A stretch of DNA of 64,000 nt from an uncultured Christensenella sp. (lineage in GTDB: Bacteria; Bacillota; Clostridia; Christensenellales; Borkfalkiaceae), in NCBI GenBank assembly GCA_910585595.1, contig CAJUET010000005.1, forward strand, positions 1 through 64,000, written 5' to 3'. Numbering within the stretch: position 1 is the first letter of the stretch; the number at the start of each line of letters is the position of its first letter. Shown here one piece after another: positions 7,652-21,500 of the stretch. The translations under genes and the position numbers were made by a program. The notes under the pieces were generated by a model, which worked only from the letters and a program-made list of their open reading frames with translations, searched no databases and was not told where the DNA came from.

Positions 7652-8476
7652 ATGAAAAAACGTCTTGCGGCAAGTTTATTTGCGATATTGTGCCCGCTCG
7701 TTCTTTTCGGCGGGTGCGCGCTTAACGGAAACAACCGCGCGCGGACGGAATACGTGCATACCTACGAGGCGGACGGGAAAATATTTTTTTGCGACGTAAA
7801 AAGCGTTTTCGGCGGCGACGCCGACCGTCTCTCGTACGATCCGCAATCGGGCGCGCTCGCGCTCGAAACGGGAACGGCGGTCGATTATGCCGACCCCGCC
7901 GTGCTGAACGGAAATACTTTTCCGCTTTATACGTTCGAGGCTTCCGAGGGGTATGAGGGGCTCACCGAAAAACTGACCGCGCTCGACGGCAGAGAGGACC
8001 CTCTCGTGCAGGCGTACGCCTTAAAGGCGGACGACGGGTCGGCTTACGGTTTTTGCAATCTCTATTCCTCGACGACGGGATTTTTCGCGGGCGGCGGACA
8101 GTGCGACGTGAAAAAGATCGTAAAGAGCGTTTTGTTCGCCTATTCTCCCGAGACGGACGAGCTGAAAATTTTGGACGAAATGGACAAGTGCTGCGTCGTC
8201 GCGTTTAACGGAACGCACTACGTTTATTTTTACGAGCGCGATTATTATTTGCAGGAAATCGAAAAATCGACCGCGATCAAGCTGTGCGCGGACGGCGCGT
8301 ACGATACGGGGCTCACGAACTACAGCTACGCGGAGTTTTATTTTAATAAAGAATACTGCATTTTTAAATTTCACCGCGGATACAGCAATTATAAAAGGGA
8401 ATACGACGATTTTTTACTGTACCGCATGAACGGCGAAAAGCTTGCCGAATTGCGTATACCGAGCAATTTCGATTGA
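7652..8476 (+). CDS. Unknown lipoprotein
   Basis: A 274-residue secreted protein of unrecognised family. MKKRLAASLFAILCP starts a signal peptide ending in a lipobox, FGGC, with the lipidated Cys near residue 22. The rest is soluble, Tyr/Asp-rich and without obvious repeats. The start at 7652 is chosen because it begins the signal peptide; the open frame extends back into glnN but that part is a shadow. It follows glnN closely and may be co-transcribed. Function unknown. Confidence 0.75.
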   Translation: MKKRLAASLFAILCPLVLFGGCALNGNNRARTEYVHTYEADGKIFFCDVKSVFGGDADRLSYDPQSGALALETGTAVDYADPAVLNGNTFPLYTFEASEGYEGLTEKLTALDGREDPLVQAYALKADDGSAYGFCNLYSSTTGFFAGGGQCDVKKIVKSVLFAYSPETDELKILDEMDKCCVVAFNGTHYVYFYERDYYLQEIEKSTAIKLCADGAYDTGLTNYSYAEFYFNKEYCIFKFHRGYSNYKREYDDFLLYRMNGEKLAELRIPSNFD

Positions 8477-8487
8477 ATGATTCAAAT

Positions 8488-8520
8488 AAAACCGCGTCCG
8501 CTTGACATTCGGCGCGGTTT
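8488..8520 (+). terminator. Possible hairpin terminator overlapping the next promoter
   Basis: AAACCGCG pairs with CGCGGTTT as an eight-base stem, but no T-run follows and its loop holds the next -35 box. It may be a weak terminator. Confidence 0.35.
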
Positions 8521-8530
8521 ATTGTATATT
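8502..8530 (+). promoter_or_regulatory. Promoter of HAD phosphatase gene
   Basis: TTGACA (8502-8507) and TATATT (8525-8530) have a 17-base spacer, 30 bases before the start at 8561. Confidence 0.8.
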
Positions 8531-8560
8531 CATACTATCATAAATATCGGGTGGCGGATC

Positions 8561-9448
8561 ATGGAATTTGAACGGTTGAAAAAAGAAAAGAATCCCGTAC
8601 TTGCGGTATGCTACGACTTCGACCGCACGCTCACGCCTGACGATATGCAGGCGCAGGGATTTATCCAATCGGTCGGCGCGGACGTGAAGGAATTTTGGCA
8701 GGCATCGAACGCGCTTGCGAAAAAGTCGGATATGGATAATAACCTTGCCTATATGTATCTGATGGTTCAAAGTTCGATCGGCAAGTTCTATTTAACGAAG
8801 GACGCGCTGAACGATTACGGGGCAAAAATCAAGCTCTACCGCGGCGTCAAAGATTGGTTTTCACGCCTGAACGCTTATGGAAGAGAACTCGGCGTGACCG
8901 TAGAACATTATGTGATCTCTTCGGGACTTCGGGAAATGATCGAGGGTACGCCCATTGCAAAGGAGTTCAAAAAAATCTACGCGAGCGCGTTCTGTTTCGA
9001 TGAAAAAGGTGTTCCCGTTTGGCCCGCGCAGACTATCAATTACACAAATAAAACGCAGTTCCTGTTCCGTATTGAAAAGGGATGTCTCGATATCAACGAT
9101 CACGAGGGGGTTAACGAGTATTTCGGAGAGGATAAGCTCAGAGTGCCCCTTCGCAACTTTGTCTATCTCGGCGACAGCGAAACGGATATTCCCTGCATGA
9201 AGCTTGTTTCGAGCGCGGGCGGTCATGCCGTGGGCGTGTACGACCCGAGGGGCAATAAGGAAAAGGTGTTCGATCTCATGAAAAACAACCGGATCCGCTA
9301 TTTTGCGCCCGCCGATTATTCGGAGGGAAGCGAGCTCGATTCACTGCTGAAAGCAATCATCGAAAAAACAGCAAAGTTTGAAGAACTTCAAGACAAACAC
9401 GTCAGAAACATGATTCAGACGCGCGCATATTTTGCAAATAAAAGTTAA
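8561..9448 (+). CDS. HAD-superfamily phosphatase (phosphoserine phosphatase-like)
   Basis: A 295-residue cytoplasmic protein with all four HAD motifs: DFDRTLT (nucleophile Asp and the second Asp of DxD) near residue 18, VISSG near 109, a Lys in TNKTQ, and GDSETD near 207. The substrate is unknown. The start is set by the ATG at 8561 after GGGTGGCGG; the longer open frame would contain the promoter. dut follows 19 bases later. Confidence 0.85.
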   Translation: MEFERLKKEKNPVLAVCYDFDRTLTPDDMQAQGFIQSVGADVKEFWQASNALAKKSDMDNNLAYMYLMVQSSIGKFYLTKDALNDYGAKIKLYRGVKDWFSRLNAYGRELGVTVEHYVISSGLREMIEGTPIAKEFKKIYASAFCFDEKGVPVWPAQTINYTNKTQFLFRIEKGCLDINDHEGVNEYFGEDKLRVPLRNFVYLGDSETDIPCMKLVSSAGGHAVGVYDPRGNKEKVFDLMKNNRIRYFAPADYSEGSELDSLLKAIIEKTAKFEELQDKHVRNMIQTRAYFANKS

Positions 9449-9467
9449 AACGAATGAGGAAATATTT

Positions 9468-9899
9468 ATGAAAGTTAACGTAAAAAAATTGGCGGATAAC
9501 GCAAAACTTCCTGTCTACGGTTCGGAATTTGCAGCGGGAGCGGACTTATACGCTTCGGAAGCAACCGTCATCGGCGCGGGCGAAACCGGGTTTGTGCATA
9601 CGGGGATCGCGGTGGAACTTCCCGCAGGAACCGTCGGGCTCGTATATGCGCGCAGCGGTATGGCGTGCAAGCAGGATCTTGCGCCCGCGAACAAGGTGGG
9701 CGTGATCGATGCGGATTATCGCGGCGAAATTATGGTCGCGCTCCATAATCACGGCAAGGAGACGCGTAAGGTGGAAGCGGGCGACCGCATTGCGCAGTTT
9801 GTGGTAGCACCCTATTATACGGCGGAATTCTGCGAAGCGGAAGAGCTATCCGATACGGTGCGCGGAGCGGGCGGCTTCGGTTCGACGGGGAAGCAATAA
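9468..9899 (+). CDS. dut: dUTP diphosphatase
   Basis: The 143-residue trimeric dUTPase hydrolyses dUTP to dUMP, keeping uracil out of DNA. The conserved motifs are in order: AGADLYA, ARSGMA, GVIDADYRGEI, GDRIAQFVV and the C-terminal GGFGSTGK that closes over the active site. The start at 9468 follows GAGGA. It lies between a HAD phosphatase and trmB with short gaps, probably one transcript. Confidence 0.95.
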   Translation: MKVNVKKLADNAKLPVYGSEFAAGADLYASEATVIGAGETGFVHTGIAVELPAGTVGLVYARSGMACKQDLAPANKVGVIDADYRGEIMVALHNHGKETRKVEAGDRIAQFVVAPYYTAEFCEAEELSDTVRGAGGFGSTGKQ

Positions 9900-9900
9900 C

Positions 9901-10581
9901 ATGAGAATGCGCCGTAAGCGTAATTTAGAACCCCGCATAGAATCCTGTAAAGACTTGCTTCTCGTGCGCGGTGCGCCCTGTCTCAATTTGAAAGAGGCGG
10001 AGGAGAATTTTCGCGCGCTTTTCGATTTTGAAGAAGTGTTCAAAAATTCCAATCCCGTGGAGCTCGAAGTGGGGTGCGGGAACGGCGGCTTTATTAAAGA
10101 ACTTGCCGTGCGCGAGAGAGATAAAAATTTTCTCTGTGTGGAGATATGTGATAACGTAATTCTGACCGCTATGGAGCGTATTCGGGACGCGGGAATAAAA
10201 AACGTAAAATTTTTAAACGTTCCCGCCGAAATTTTGCGTTGCTATTTCCCGGAAGACAGCGTGCAGAAAATCTATTTGAATTTTTCTACACCGCTTCCCG
10301 AGCACAGCCGTGAAAAACAGAGACTGACTTCTCCGCGTTTTTTAAAGATTTATAATGCGCTTTTGACGGTGGGCGGAGAGATTTTGCAAAAGACGGACAG
10401 TGAGGAATTTTTTGATTATTCCTTGAACGAAATGCGCCGATTCGGATTCGAAATCGGGCGCGTTACACGTGATCTGCATGGGAGCGAATACGCAAAAGAC
10501 AATATCGTTACCGAGTACGAACGGGGATTTTTAGAACAGGGCAAGCGCATCTTTGCATTGACCGCAATCAAAAAGAAATAA
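9901..10581 (+). CDS. trmB: TrmB-like tRNA (guanine-N7) methyltransferase
   Basis: The 226-residue protein has the TrmB layout: a basic N-terminus, SAM motif ELEVGCGNGGF near residue 54, then NFSTPLPEHSREKQRLTSP where canonical TrmB has an (F)PDPWPKxRHxKRR motif. The Asp and Trp of that segment are replaced. The family makes m7G46 in tRNA; the changed motif leaves room for altered activity. It starts one base after the dut stop. Confidence 0.85.
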   Translation: MRMRRKRNLEPRIESCKDLLLVRGAPCLNLKEAEENFRALFDFEEVFKNSNPVELEVGCGNGGFIKELAVRERDKNFLCVEICDNVILTAMERIRDAGIKNVKFLNVPAEILRCYFPEDSVQKIYLNFSTPLPEHSREKQRLTSPRFLKIYNALLTVGGEILQKTDSEEFFDYSLNEMRRFGFEIGRVTRDLHGSEYAKDNIVTEYERGFLEQGKRIFALTAIKKK

Positions 10582-10583
10582 TT

Positions 10584-10616
10584 CCGACGACCTTCCGTTA
10601 GGGGCGTCGGTTTTTT
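10584..10616 (+). terminator. Terminator after trmB
   Basis: CCGACG (10584-10589) pairs with CGTCGG (10605-10610), followed by TTTTTT. Confidence 0.85.
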
Positions 10617-10627
10617 ATTATATAAGA

Positions 10628-10656
10628 TTGACACATCCTTATTTTTTGTATATAAT
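10628..10656 (+). promoter_or_regulatory. Promoter of the FxFS-repeat protein
   Basis: TTGACA (10628-10633) and TATAAT (10651-10656) have a 17-base spacer: a consensus-strength promoter. Confidence 0.85.
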
Positions 10657-10691
10657 AGTTTTGATGGGGTTACTATTTGAGTGGGAGAATT

Positions 10692-11360
10692 ATGGCGGAC
10701 GAAAAAGACAGAATTCCTATAAATCCATTTCGGTTTAGTGTGCCTCAGCCCGCTAAGCCTGAGGAAGCGTCCGTAGAAAAACCTGTAGGCGGGGCGTTCA
10801 GTTTCAGTACGCCGAAACCCGAAGAACCCAAAAAAGAAGAGAAAGCGGCAGAGCCCGTCATTATTCTCGGCGGTGTAGGAGAAGAGAAGCCTGCGGAGAC
10901 GCCCGTAGAAAAACCTGTAGGCGGGGCGTTCAGTTTCAGTACGCCGAAATCCGAAGAACCCAAAAAAGAAGAGAAAGCGGCAGAGCCTGTCATTATTCTC
11001 GGCGGAGCGGAAGAAGAAAGACCTGCGGAGACGCCCGTAGAAAAGCCCGTAGAAAAACCTGTAGGCGGGGCGTTCAGTTTCAGTACGCCAAAACCCGAAG
11101 AGATTAAAAAAGAGGAGAAGCCTGCAAGTACGGCATTCAGTTTCTCTACTCCCAAGCCTGAAGAGTCCCAAAAAGAGGAGAATCTTGCGAGTGCGGCGTT
11201 CGCTTTCCGAGCTCCGAACCCTCCTCCGAAATCACTTGAAGAAGAAAAAGCAGAGGAAGAGGTTGTGATCCTCGGCGAAGAGGACGACGATACCGAATTT
11301 GTCTTCGGCAGCGGAGATATCGCGGCGGAAGATTCCGACGGCGACGAGTGGAACTTTTAA
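10692..11360 (+). CDS. Disordered repeat protein with FxFS motifs
   Basis: A 222-residue protein I do not recognise. From residue 28 it is built of 44-residue units with the core GGAFSFSTPKPEE, a Lys/Glu-rich linker, then PVIILGG. There are two full units and one partial, then two shorter GAFSFSTPK-like copies and an acidic tail. There is no signal peptide or membrane helix, so it is cytoplasmic and mostly disordered. The start at 10692 follows GGGAG; an upstream TTG (10677) is less likely. A consensus-strength promoter suggests high expression. FSFS spacing resembles FxFG-type sticker repeats, an analogy only. Confidence 0.75.
   Translation: MADEKDRIPINPFRFSVPQPAKPEEASVEKPVGGAFSFSTPKPEEPKKEEKAAEPVIILGGVGEEKPAETPVEKPVGGAFSFSTPKSEEPKKEEKAAEPVIILGGAEEERPAETPVEKPVEKPVGGAFSFSTPKPEEIKKEEKPASTAFSFSTPKPEESQKEENLASAAFAFRAPNPPPKSLEEEKAEEEVVILGEEDDDTEFVFGSGDIAAEDSDGDEWNF
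10773..11140 (+). repeat. 132-bp coding tandem repeat
   Basis: The unit starting GTAGAAAAACCTG at 10773 recurs at 10905 and 11037, a 132-bp period, nearly identical over the first two units. The third begins with an extra 12-bp GTAGAAAAGCCC copy. Copy number is likely variable between strains. Confidence 0.85.
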
Positions 11361-11373
11361 ATAGATAAAATAT

Positions 11374-11406
11374 AAAACGGCACGGACGAACGCTCCGTGC
11401 CGTTTT
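11374..11406. terminator. Bidirectional terminator between convergent genes
   Basis: AAAACGGCACGGA (11374-11386) pairs with TCCGTGCCGTTTT (11394-11406). It serves both the repeat protein gene and radA. Confidence 0.85.
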
Positions 11407-11415
11407 GCGTTTGAA

Positions 11416-12765
11416 TTAAAATATTTCTTTTATCATTTGCGAAACGTATGTTACGGGCACAAGTTCGATTTTGTTTTTGAATTTTTCGCATGTCTTTATA
11501 TTTTTAGAGGGAAGAATAATTTTTTTAAAGCCCATTTTAATGCATTCGTTTACGCGCTTTTCCGCAAAATTTACGCCGCGCACTTCTCCTGTAAGTCCGA
11601 CTTCGCCGAAGAGAGCGGTGTATTTGTCGACGGCGATCATGCGTTCGGCACTTGCAAGCGCCGCGCACACCGCAAGATCTGCGCTCGGTTCGTTCAGCTT
11701 AATGCCGCCCATGGCGTTCAGGTACACGTCTTGCGTGCCCAAAGGAAGCCCGCACCGTTTTTCGAGTACGGCAATTAAAACCGTAAGGCGGTTCGGATCG
11801 ATCCCTAACGACATTCTCCTCGGAAGTCCGTAAGAGGTCTTTGCCATAAGCGTTTGAATTTCCACCATCATACAGCGGTTGCCCGTTATGCTGGGCGTGA
11901 CAGTCGCGCCTGCCGCCACGCCGCGGCTGTCCGATAAAAAGAGCGCGGAGTAATCCGAAATGCCCTTGATCCCTTCGCCCGTCATTTCGAAAACGCCCAC
12001 TTCCTGTACCGAACCGAAGCGGTTCTTGACGGCGCGTAAGATTTTAAAACTCTCGGTGTTTTCGCCCTCGAAATAGAGTACGGCGTCCATGATATGTTCA
12101 AGCACCTTGGGACCTGCAAGCGTGCCTTCCTTCGTGACGTGCCCGATGATAAAGAAGGTGATCCCGCGGGATTTTGCAATGCGCATGAGCCTGCCTGCGC
12201 ACTCGCGCACCTGTGCAACGCTTCCCGCGGAAGAGGACAGTGACTCTGTATATACGGCTTGAATGGAGTCGATGATCACATATTCCGCCTCTGAAAATGC
12301 TTCTTCCGCATTGTCGAGACAGGTTTCGTTGAGAAGGAGCAGATTTTGGGAATTCAGTCCTAAACGTTCGCAACGCAGTTTTACCTGCGAACAGCTCTCT
12401 TCCGCAGAGAGGTAAAGAACGCGGTGCTCCTTTGCAAGGTGCGAGGCTGTCTGTGTCAACAGGGTCGATTTGCCGACGCCCGGATCGCCGCCGACTAAAA
12501 CGAGAGAACCCTTTACGATGCCCCCTCCGAGCACGATGTCAAGTTCGGAGTTGCCCGAAGAGACCCGCTCGTACCGCTCAAATTTTACTTCGGAGAGGGG
12601 AACGGGGCGGGCGTAGGTGCGGGAAACTGACTTTTTGACGGGCGAGGGAACGACCGCCTCTTCGATAAGGGTATTGAACTTTCCGCAGTCGGGGCACTTG
12701 CCCAGCCACTTGGGGGAAGCGTATCCGCATTCATTGCAAACGAATTGCGTCGTTGATTTTGCCAT
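11416..12765 (-). CDS. radA: DNA repair protein RadA
   Basis: The 449-residue RadA acts in branch migration during recombinational repair. A four-Cys zinc finger (Cys10, 13, 24, 27), a RecA-like ATPase with Walker A GGDPGVGKST near residue 92, the RadA-specific KNRFG motif near 248 and a C-terminal Lon-protease-like domain are all present. It is third in a minus-strand run rqcP-ispDF-radA, with 17 bases between ispDF and radA. Confidence 0.95.
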   Translation of the reverse strand: MAKSTTQFVCNECGYASPKWLGKCPDCGKFNTLIEEAVVPSPVKKSVSRTYARPVPLSEVKFERYERVSSGNSELDIVLGGGIVKGSLVLVGGDPGVGKSTLLTQTASHLAKEHRVLYLSAEESCSQVKLRCERLGLNSQNLLLLNETCLDNAEEAFSEAEYVIIDSIQAVYTESLSSSAGSVAQVRECAGRLMRIAKSRGITFFIIGHVTKEGTLAGPKVLEHIMDAVLYFEGENTESFKILRAVKNRFGSVQEVGVFEMTGEGIKGISDYSALFLSDSRGVAAGATVTPSITGNRCMMVEIQTLMAKTSYGLPRRMSLGIDPNRLTVLIAVLEKRCGLPLGTQDVYLNAMGGIKLNEPSADLAVCAALASAERMIAVDKYTALFGEVGLTGEVRGVNFAEKRVNECIKMGFKKIILPSKNIKTCEKFKNKIELVPVTYVSQMIKEIF

Positions 12766-12782
12766 AACTTTTTACCTCTGTA

Positions 12783-13910
12783 TTACCTGATCTTTTTCAA
12801 TAGCGCCGTTGCATAGCAGGTGATCCCCTTTAGTTCGCCGACGTAGCCGAGCTTCTCGTTCGTACCCGCCGCGATGCCGATCGCGTTTTCGTTTAAGCCG
12901 AGCGTTTCGCTCAAACTTTCTTTCATGCGCTCGATATGAGGGGAGAGACGGGGAGTTTCGGCTAAAATAGAAATGCTTACGTTTTTGGGAGCAAGCCCTT
13001 GTTCGCGCACGAGGCGTAAAACTTCTTTCAGAAGATTCATACTGAACGCGCCTTTGTATGCGGGATCGGTATCGGGAAAGTAATAACCGATATCGCGTAA
13101 GCCCGCCGCAGACAGGAGCGCGTCCATGAGCGCGTGCACCAAGACGTCGCCGTCGCTGTGCGCTTTCAGGATCTTTTCCGAAGGAATGCGTATTCCGCCG
13201 AGCGTGATAAAATTGATAAAGGGCGCACCCTCGCCTTCGCCGTAGAAAGCGTGCGTGTCGGTCCCGAAGCCGATCCGTTCGGTAAGTTGAAAATCTTCGG
13301 GATAGGTGAGTTTTTGATTGCGTCTGTCGCCTTCGCAAATCTTAGGCGATTCTGCGTAGCGTGCGTAAATCCCGCTGTCGTCGGTAAATTCGCCGCCGTC
13401 GCGGAACGCCTGTTCATAGCATTCGAGCAGTTTGTCTCTATAAAATCCCTGCGGGGTCTGCACGCTGTAAACGTTTTGGCGCTTGGGAACGCCTGAAATT
13501 TTTCCGTCCGCTACAAGCACCGTCGTATCGGTTGCGGAAACCGCGCATACGCCGCTGCCGTATCTTGTTACGCTTTCGATACAGCCGTCGATTATTTTTT
13601 TCGTGACAAATGGCCGCGCCGCGTCGTGCACGAGCACGATTTCGCCTTTCGCTTCTTTCAGACCGTTATAAACGCTTTCGGTGCGGGTCGCTCCGCCGTG
13701 CACCGTGCGCGCGTTGGGATAGGGGCGCAAAAGAGGAAGAATGAGTTTTTCGTCCTCTCTTCGGCAAACGACGATCATTTCGTCCGATCCGGAAAATGCG
13801 GAAAGGGAATAGGATAGCACTGGAAGCCCGTTCAACTCCTCTAAAACCTTATTGCCCGAAAGTCCCGCGCGTTCGCCTTTTCCCGCCGCGCAAATAACGG
13901 CGGTCGTCAT
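12783..13910 (-). CDS. ispDF: Bifunctional IspD-IspF
   Basis: A single 375-residue protein carrying two non-consecutive steps of the MEP isoprenoid pathway. Residues 1 to about 210 are IspD (MEP cytidylyltransferase; CAAGKGERAG, VHDAARPFV). Residues about 212-375 are IspF (MECDP synthase; GTDTHAF, KAHSDGDVLVHALMDALLSA with the metal-binding Asp/His). The linker is very short. Fusions are known in alpha- and epsilonproteobacteria. Its start overlaps rqcP by four bases. Confidence 0.93.
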   Translation of the reverse strand: MTTAVICAAGKGERAGLSGNKVLEELNGLPVLSYSLSAFSGSDEMIVVCRREDEKLILPLLRPYPNARTVHGGATRTESVYNGLKEAKGEIVLVHDAARPFVTKKIIDGCIESVTRYGSGVCAVSATDTTVLVADGKISGVPKRQNVYSVQTPQGFYRDKLLECYEQAFRDGGEFTDDSGIYARYAESPKICEGDRRNQKLTYPEDFQLTERIGFGTDTHAFYGEGEGAPFINFITLGGIRIPSEKILKAHSDGDVLVHALMDALLSAAGLRDIGYYFPDTDPAYKGAFSMNLLKEVLRLVREQGLAPKNVSISILAETPRLSPHIERMKESLSETLGLNENAIGIAAGTNEKLGYVGELKGITCYATALLKKIR

Positions 13911-14149
13911 GCTATGACCTCGTATAAGGTTTGCGCTTCGTCCTTTTTAACGGTCTCTTTCACCTGCAAAATTCTGAATTTCACCGAACCCTTCGCATAG
14001 CAAAGTTCCACCTCGTCGAGCGGTTTGATTTCCTTCGACGGCTTCGCCTCTTTTCCGTTGACGATGATTTTGCCTGCATCGCAGGCGTCCTTTGCAAGCG
14101 ATCTGCGCTTCAAAATGCGGGAAACTTTAAGAAATTTGTCGATTCTCAT
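13907..14149 (-). CDS. rqcP: S4-domain RNA-binding protein, RqcP-like
   Basis: An 80-residue protein that is essentially one S4 RNA-binding domain (MRIDKFLKVSRILKRRSLAKDAC, with the following VNGKEAKPS turn). This matches RqcP/YabO, which helps RqcH add Ala tails to nascent chains on stalled 50S subunits. The start at 14149 follows GGAGATATTC; the longer frame to 14218 would cross the rpoB promoter. rqcH is not in the window. Confidence 0.82.
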   Translation of the reverse strand: MRIDKFLKVSRILKRRSLAKDACDAGKIIVNGKEAKPSKEIKPLDEVELCYAKGSVKFRILQVKETVKKDEAQTLYEVIA

Positions 14150-14199
14150 GAATATCTCCGAAAAAAATTGAAATATTTTCAAAAAGCAGTCAAAACGGG

Positions 14200-14228
14200 T
14201 TGACATCTTTTTTTTCATGCTTTATAAT
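14200..14228 (+). promoter_or_regulatory. rpoBC promoter
   Basis: TTGACA (14200-14205) and TATAAT (14223-14228) with a 17-base spacer. It gives a leader of about 210 bases before rpoB. Confidence 0.85.
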
Positions 14229-14269
14229 GACATACTGTATTATTATGCTGTGGCAGAATATAGTTTCAC

Positions 14270-14303
14270 GGTAAAAAGCGGAAATCACATACGGCTTTTC
14301 ACC
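14270..14303 (+). other. Hairpin in the rpoB leader
   Basis: GGTAAAAAGC (14270-14279) pairs with GCTTTTCACC (14294-14303) with one mismatch, inside the long untranslated leader of rpoB. No T-run follows. It may stabilise the leader or bind a regulator. Confidence 0.45.
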
Positions 14304-14445
14304 TGATCATTATAGCGTATTATTTCCCGAAAGTAAAGAGGGGAAGCGGCATTTTTAACAAAAACATTTTCGATTTTTATCGATGAAAAGATATACTCGG
14401 TAGATCGCCAAATGATAACAACAAAAAAAGGAGTTATAAAGGCGG

Positions 14446-18495
<4,050 letters not shown>

Positions 18496-18513
18496 GAGAG
18501 GGAGGGTAAAAAG

Positions 18514-21500
18514 ATGTTTGAATTAAACGATTTCAATTCCATTCAGATCAGCGTAGCGTCTCCCGAAAAAATCAGGGAATGGTCTTACGGGGAAGTTACA
18601 AAACCCGAAACCATCAACTACCGCACCCAAAAACCTGAACGCGACGGACTTTTCTGCGAGAAAATTTTCGGACCGACGAAGGACTGGGAATGCCATTGCG
18701 GTAAGTATAAAAGAATACGTTATAAAGGTATTATCTGCGAAAAGTGCGGCGTCGAAGTGACGCGCGCCAAAGTGCGCCGTGAGCGCATGGGGCACATCGA
18801 ACTTGCCGCTCCCGTTTCGCACATCTGGTATTTCCGCGGCGTACCCAGTAAAATCGGGCTTCTGCTCGATATGAGCCCCAAAGCGCTCGAACAGGTCATT
18901 TACTTTGCGGCGTATGTGGTGCTCGATCCGGGAACAACGGGCTACGAATACAAGCAGGTCATCAACGATAAACAGCTCCGCGAGACGGAAGAGGAGTTCG
19001 GCGATTCTTCCAAGACGGGTTTAAAGGTCGGCATGGGCGCAGAGGCGATCCGCGAGCTTTTAATGGCGGTCGATCTTGACAAAGAGAGCGAGGATGCAAA
19101 GCGCATTATCGAAAACAGCTCGACGGGTCCCAAGCGCGTGAAGGCGATCAAGCGTATCGAAATCATCGAGGCGTTCCGCAAAAGCGGTAACCGCCCTGAG
19201 TGGATGATTTTAACGGTGCTTCCCGTTATTCCGCCCGATTTAAGACCCATGGTTCAGCTCGACGGCGGCAGATTCGCTTCTTCCGACTTGAACGATTTAT
19301 ACCGCCGCGTGATCAACCGTAACAACCGTTTAAAACGTATGATCGAGCTCGGCGCACCCGAGATGATCATCAAGAACGAAAAGCGTATGCTTCAAGAGGC
19401 GGTGGACGCGCTTATCGACAACGGCAGAAGGGGCAAGCCCTTATCCGGTCCCTCTAACCGCGAACTGAAATCTTTGTCCGGACTTCTCCGCGGTAAGCAG
19501 GGGCGTTTCCGTCAGAACCTCCTCGGAAAGCGCGTCGACTACTCCGGCCGTTCGGTTATCGTCGTAGGTCCCGATTTGAAGATCTTCCAATGCGGACTTC
19601 CCAAAGAGATGGCGATCGAGCTCTTCAAACCCTTCGTTATGAAGCGGCTCGTCGAAACGGGCAAGTGCCACAATATCAAGAGCGCAAAGCGCACTGTGGA
19701 AAAGGGCAAGGACTTCGTTTGGGACGTCCTCGAAGAAGTCATTAAGGAGCATCCCGTTCTTTTGAACCGTGCGCCCACGCTGCACCGTCTGTCGATTCAG
19801 GCATTCGAGCCCGTGCTTATCGAGGGCAGAGCGATTAAAATTTCGCCCCTTGTCTGCGGACCATTCAACGCGGACTTCGACGGCGACCAGATGGCAGTGC
19901 ACCTTCCTTTGAGTATCGAGGCGCAGGCGGAAGCAAGATTCTTAATGCTCTCCGCGAATAATATTCTGAAACTTGCGGACGGCAAGTCGGTCATGTCGCC
20001 CACGCAGGATATGATTATCGGCGCGTACTATCTGACCATTTTAAGAAGGGAAGAGGGCAAGCGTTACGATTCCGAAGGGAGATTGAATCAAAACGGCGAG
20101 GTTTACGAACCGCCCGTATTCGCTTCCTTCGACGAGGCGCTCATGAGCTATCAGCTCAAAGATACGCATTGTCAGGACGAAGTGTATGTGCGCCGTACCG
20201 TGGAACTTCCCGAAGGGAAATTCGATCATCTTGCGCTTCCCTACGAAAAGACGTTTGACCGCGACGGAATCGCTGCAAACAACGGCTTCCGCGGCAGAGT
20301 GTTCGTCACCAAGAACGAAGCAACGGGCAAGCTCTTTGTCACGGGCGTCATCAAGACGACGGTCGGCAGAATTATTTATAACGAGGGTATGCCTCAGGAT
20401 CTGAATTTCGTCAAGCGCGAAAATCCCGAAGACTACCTCAAACTCGAACTTTCCACCGAATTTATCGAATCCATCAAGGGTTCGCGCGCAATCGGTAAAA
20501 AGCACCTTTCGAAGATCGTTGAAGCCTGCTTCAAAACGGGTTATGCGCCCAAGGCTTCCTTCGTGCTCGACGCGATCAAGGAGCGCGGATATAAATATTC
20601 CACGCTTGCGGCACTCACAACTTCGGTATTCGATATGAAGATTCCCGAAGAGAAGGCGGAAATCGTTTCCGGTGCGGAGAATCAGGTCGCAAAGATTTCG
20701 AAGATGTTCGCCCGCGGACTTTTAAAAGAAGAGGAACGCTATCACGCCGTTATTTCCGCTTGGGACGACGCGACGGATAAGGTTGCGGATCTTTTGAAAA
20801 AGCAGGGTGCTTCGGATAAGTTCAATCCCATTTGGATGATGGCGGATTCGGGCGCCCGCGGTTCGATCGACCAGATCAAGCAGCTTTCGGGTATGCGCGG
20901 ACTCATGGTCAACCCGCAGGGTAAAAAAATCGAAGTCCCCGTTAAATCGTGCTTCCGCAACGGTCTTTCCGTTCTCGAATATTTCATTTCGTCGCACGGC
21001 GGAAGAAAAGGTTTGGCGGATACGGCTCTTAAAACGGCAGACTCGGGTTATTTGACCCGCCGTCTTGTAGACGTTTCGCAGGACGTTATCATCCGCGAAG
21101 AGGACTGCTCGGCAGGCAAGCGTCCGCGCGGAACATATATCAAAGCCATTTGCGCGGCGGACGGTTCGCCTATCGAGAGCCTTGAAGACAGACTTACGGG
21201 CAGATTCGCGGCGGAAGACATCACCGACGAGAACGGTGAAGTGATCGTTCCCTGCAATGAAATGATCAGCGAACTGAACGCGAAGAAAATCGCTTCTCTT
21301 CCCAAATACGGCAGCGAGCAATCGCAGGGCGTTTATATCCGTTCCATCTTCAACTGTACGACCCGTTACGGCGTATGCGCGAAGTGCTACGGTAAAAACA
21401 TGGCGACTACGCTTCCCATTAAGATCGGCGAGGCGGTCGGCGTCATTGCGGCGCAGTCTATCGGCGAGCCCGGTACGCAGCTTACAATGAGAACGTTCCA

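Noticed and set aside
8477..8560. Earlier start for the HAD phosphatase
   Set aside because: The extension contains the gene's own -35 and -10 boxes.
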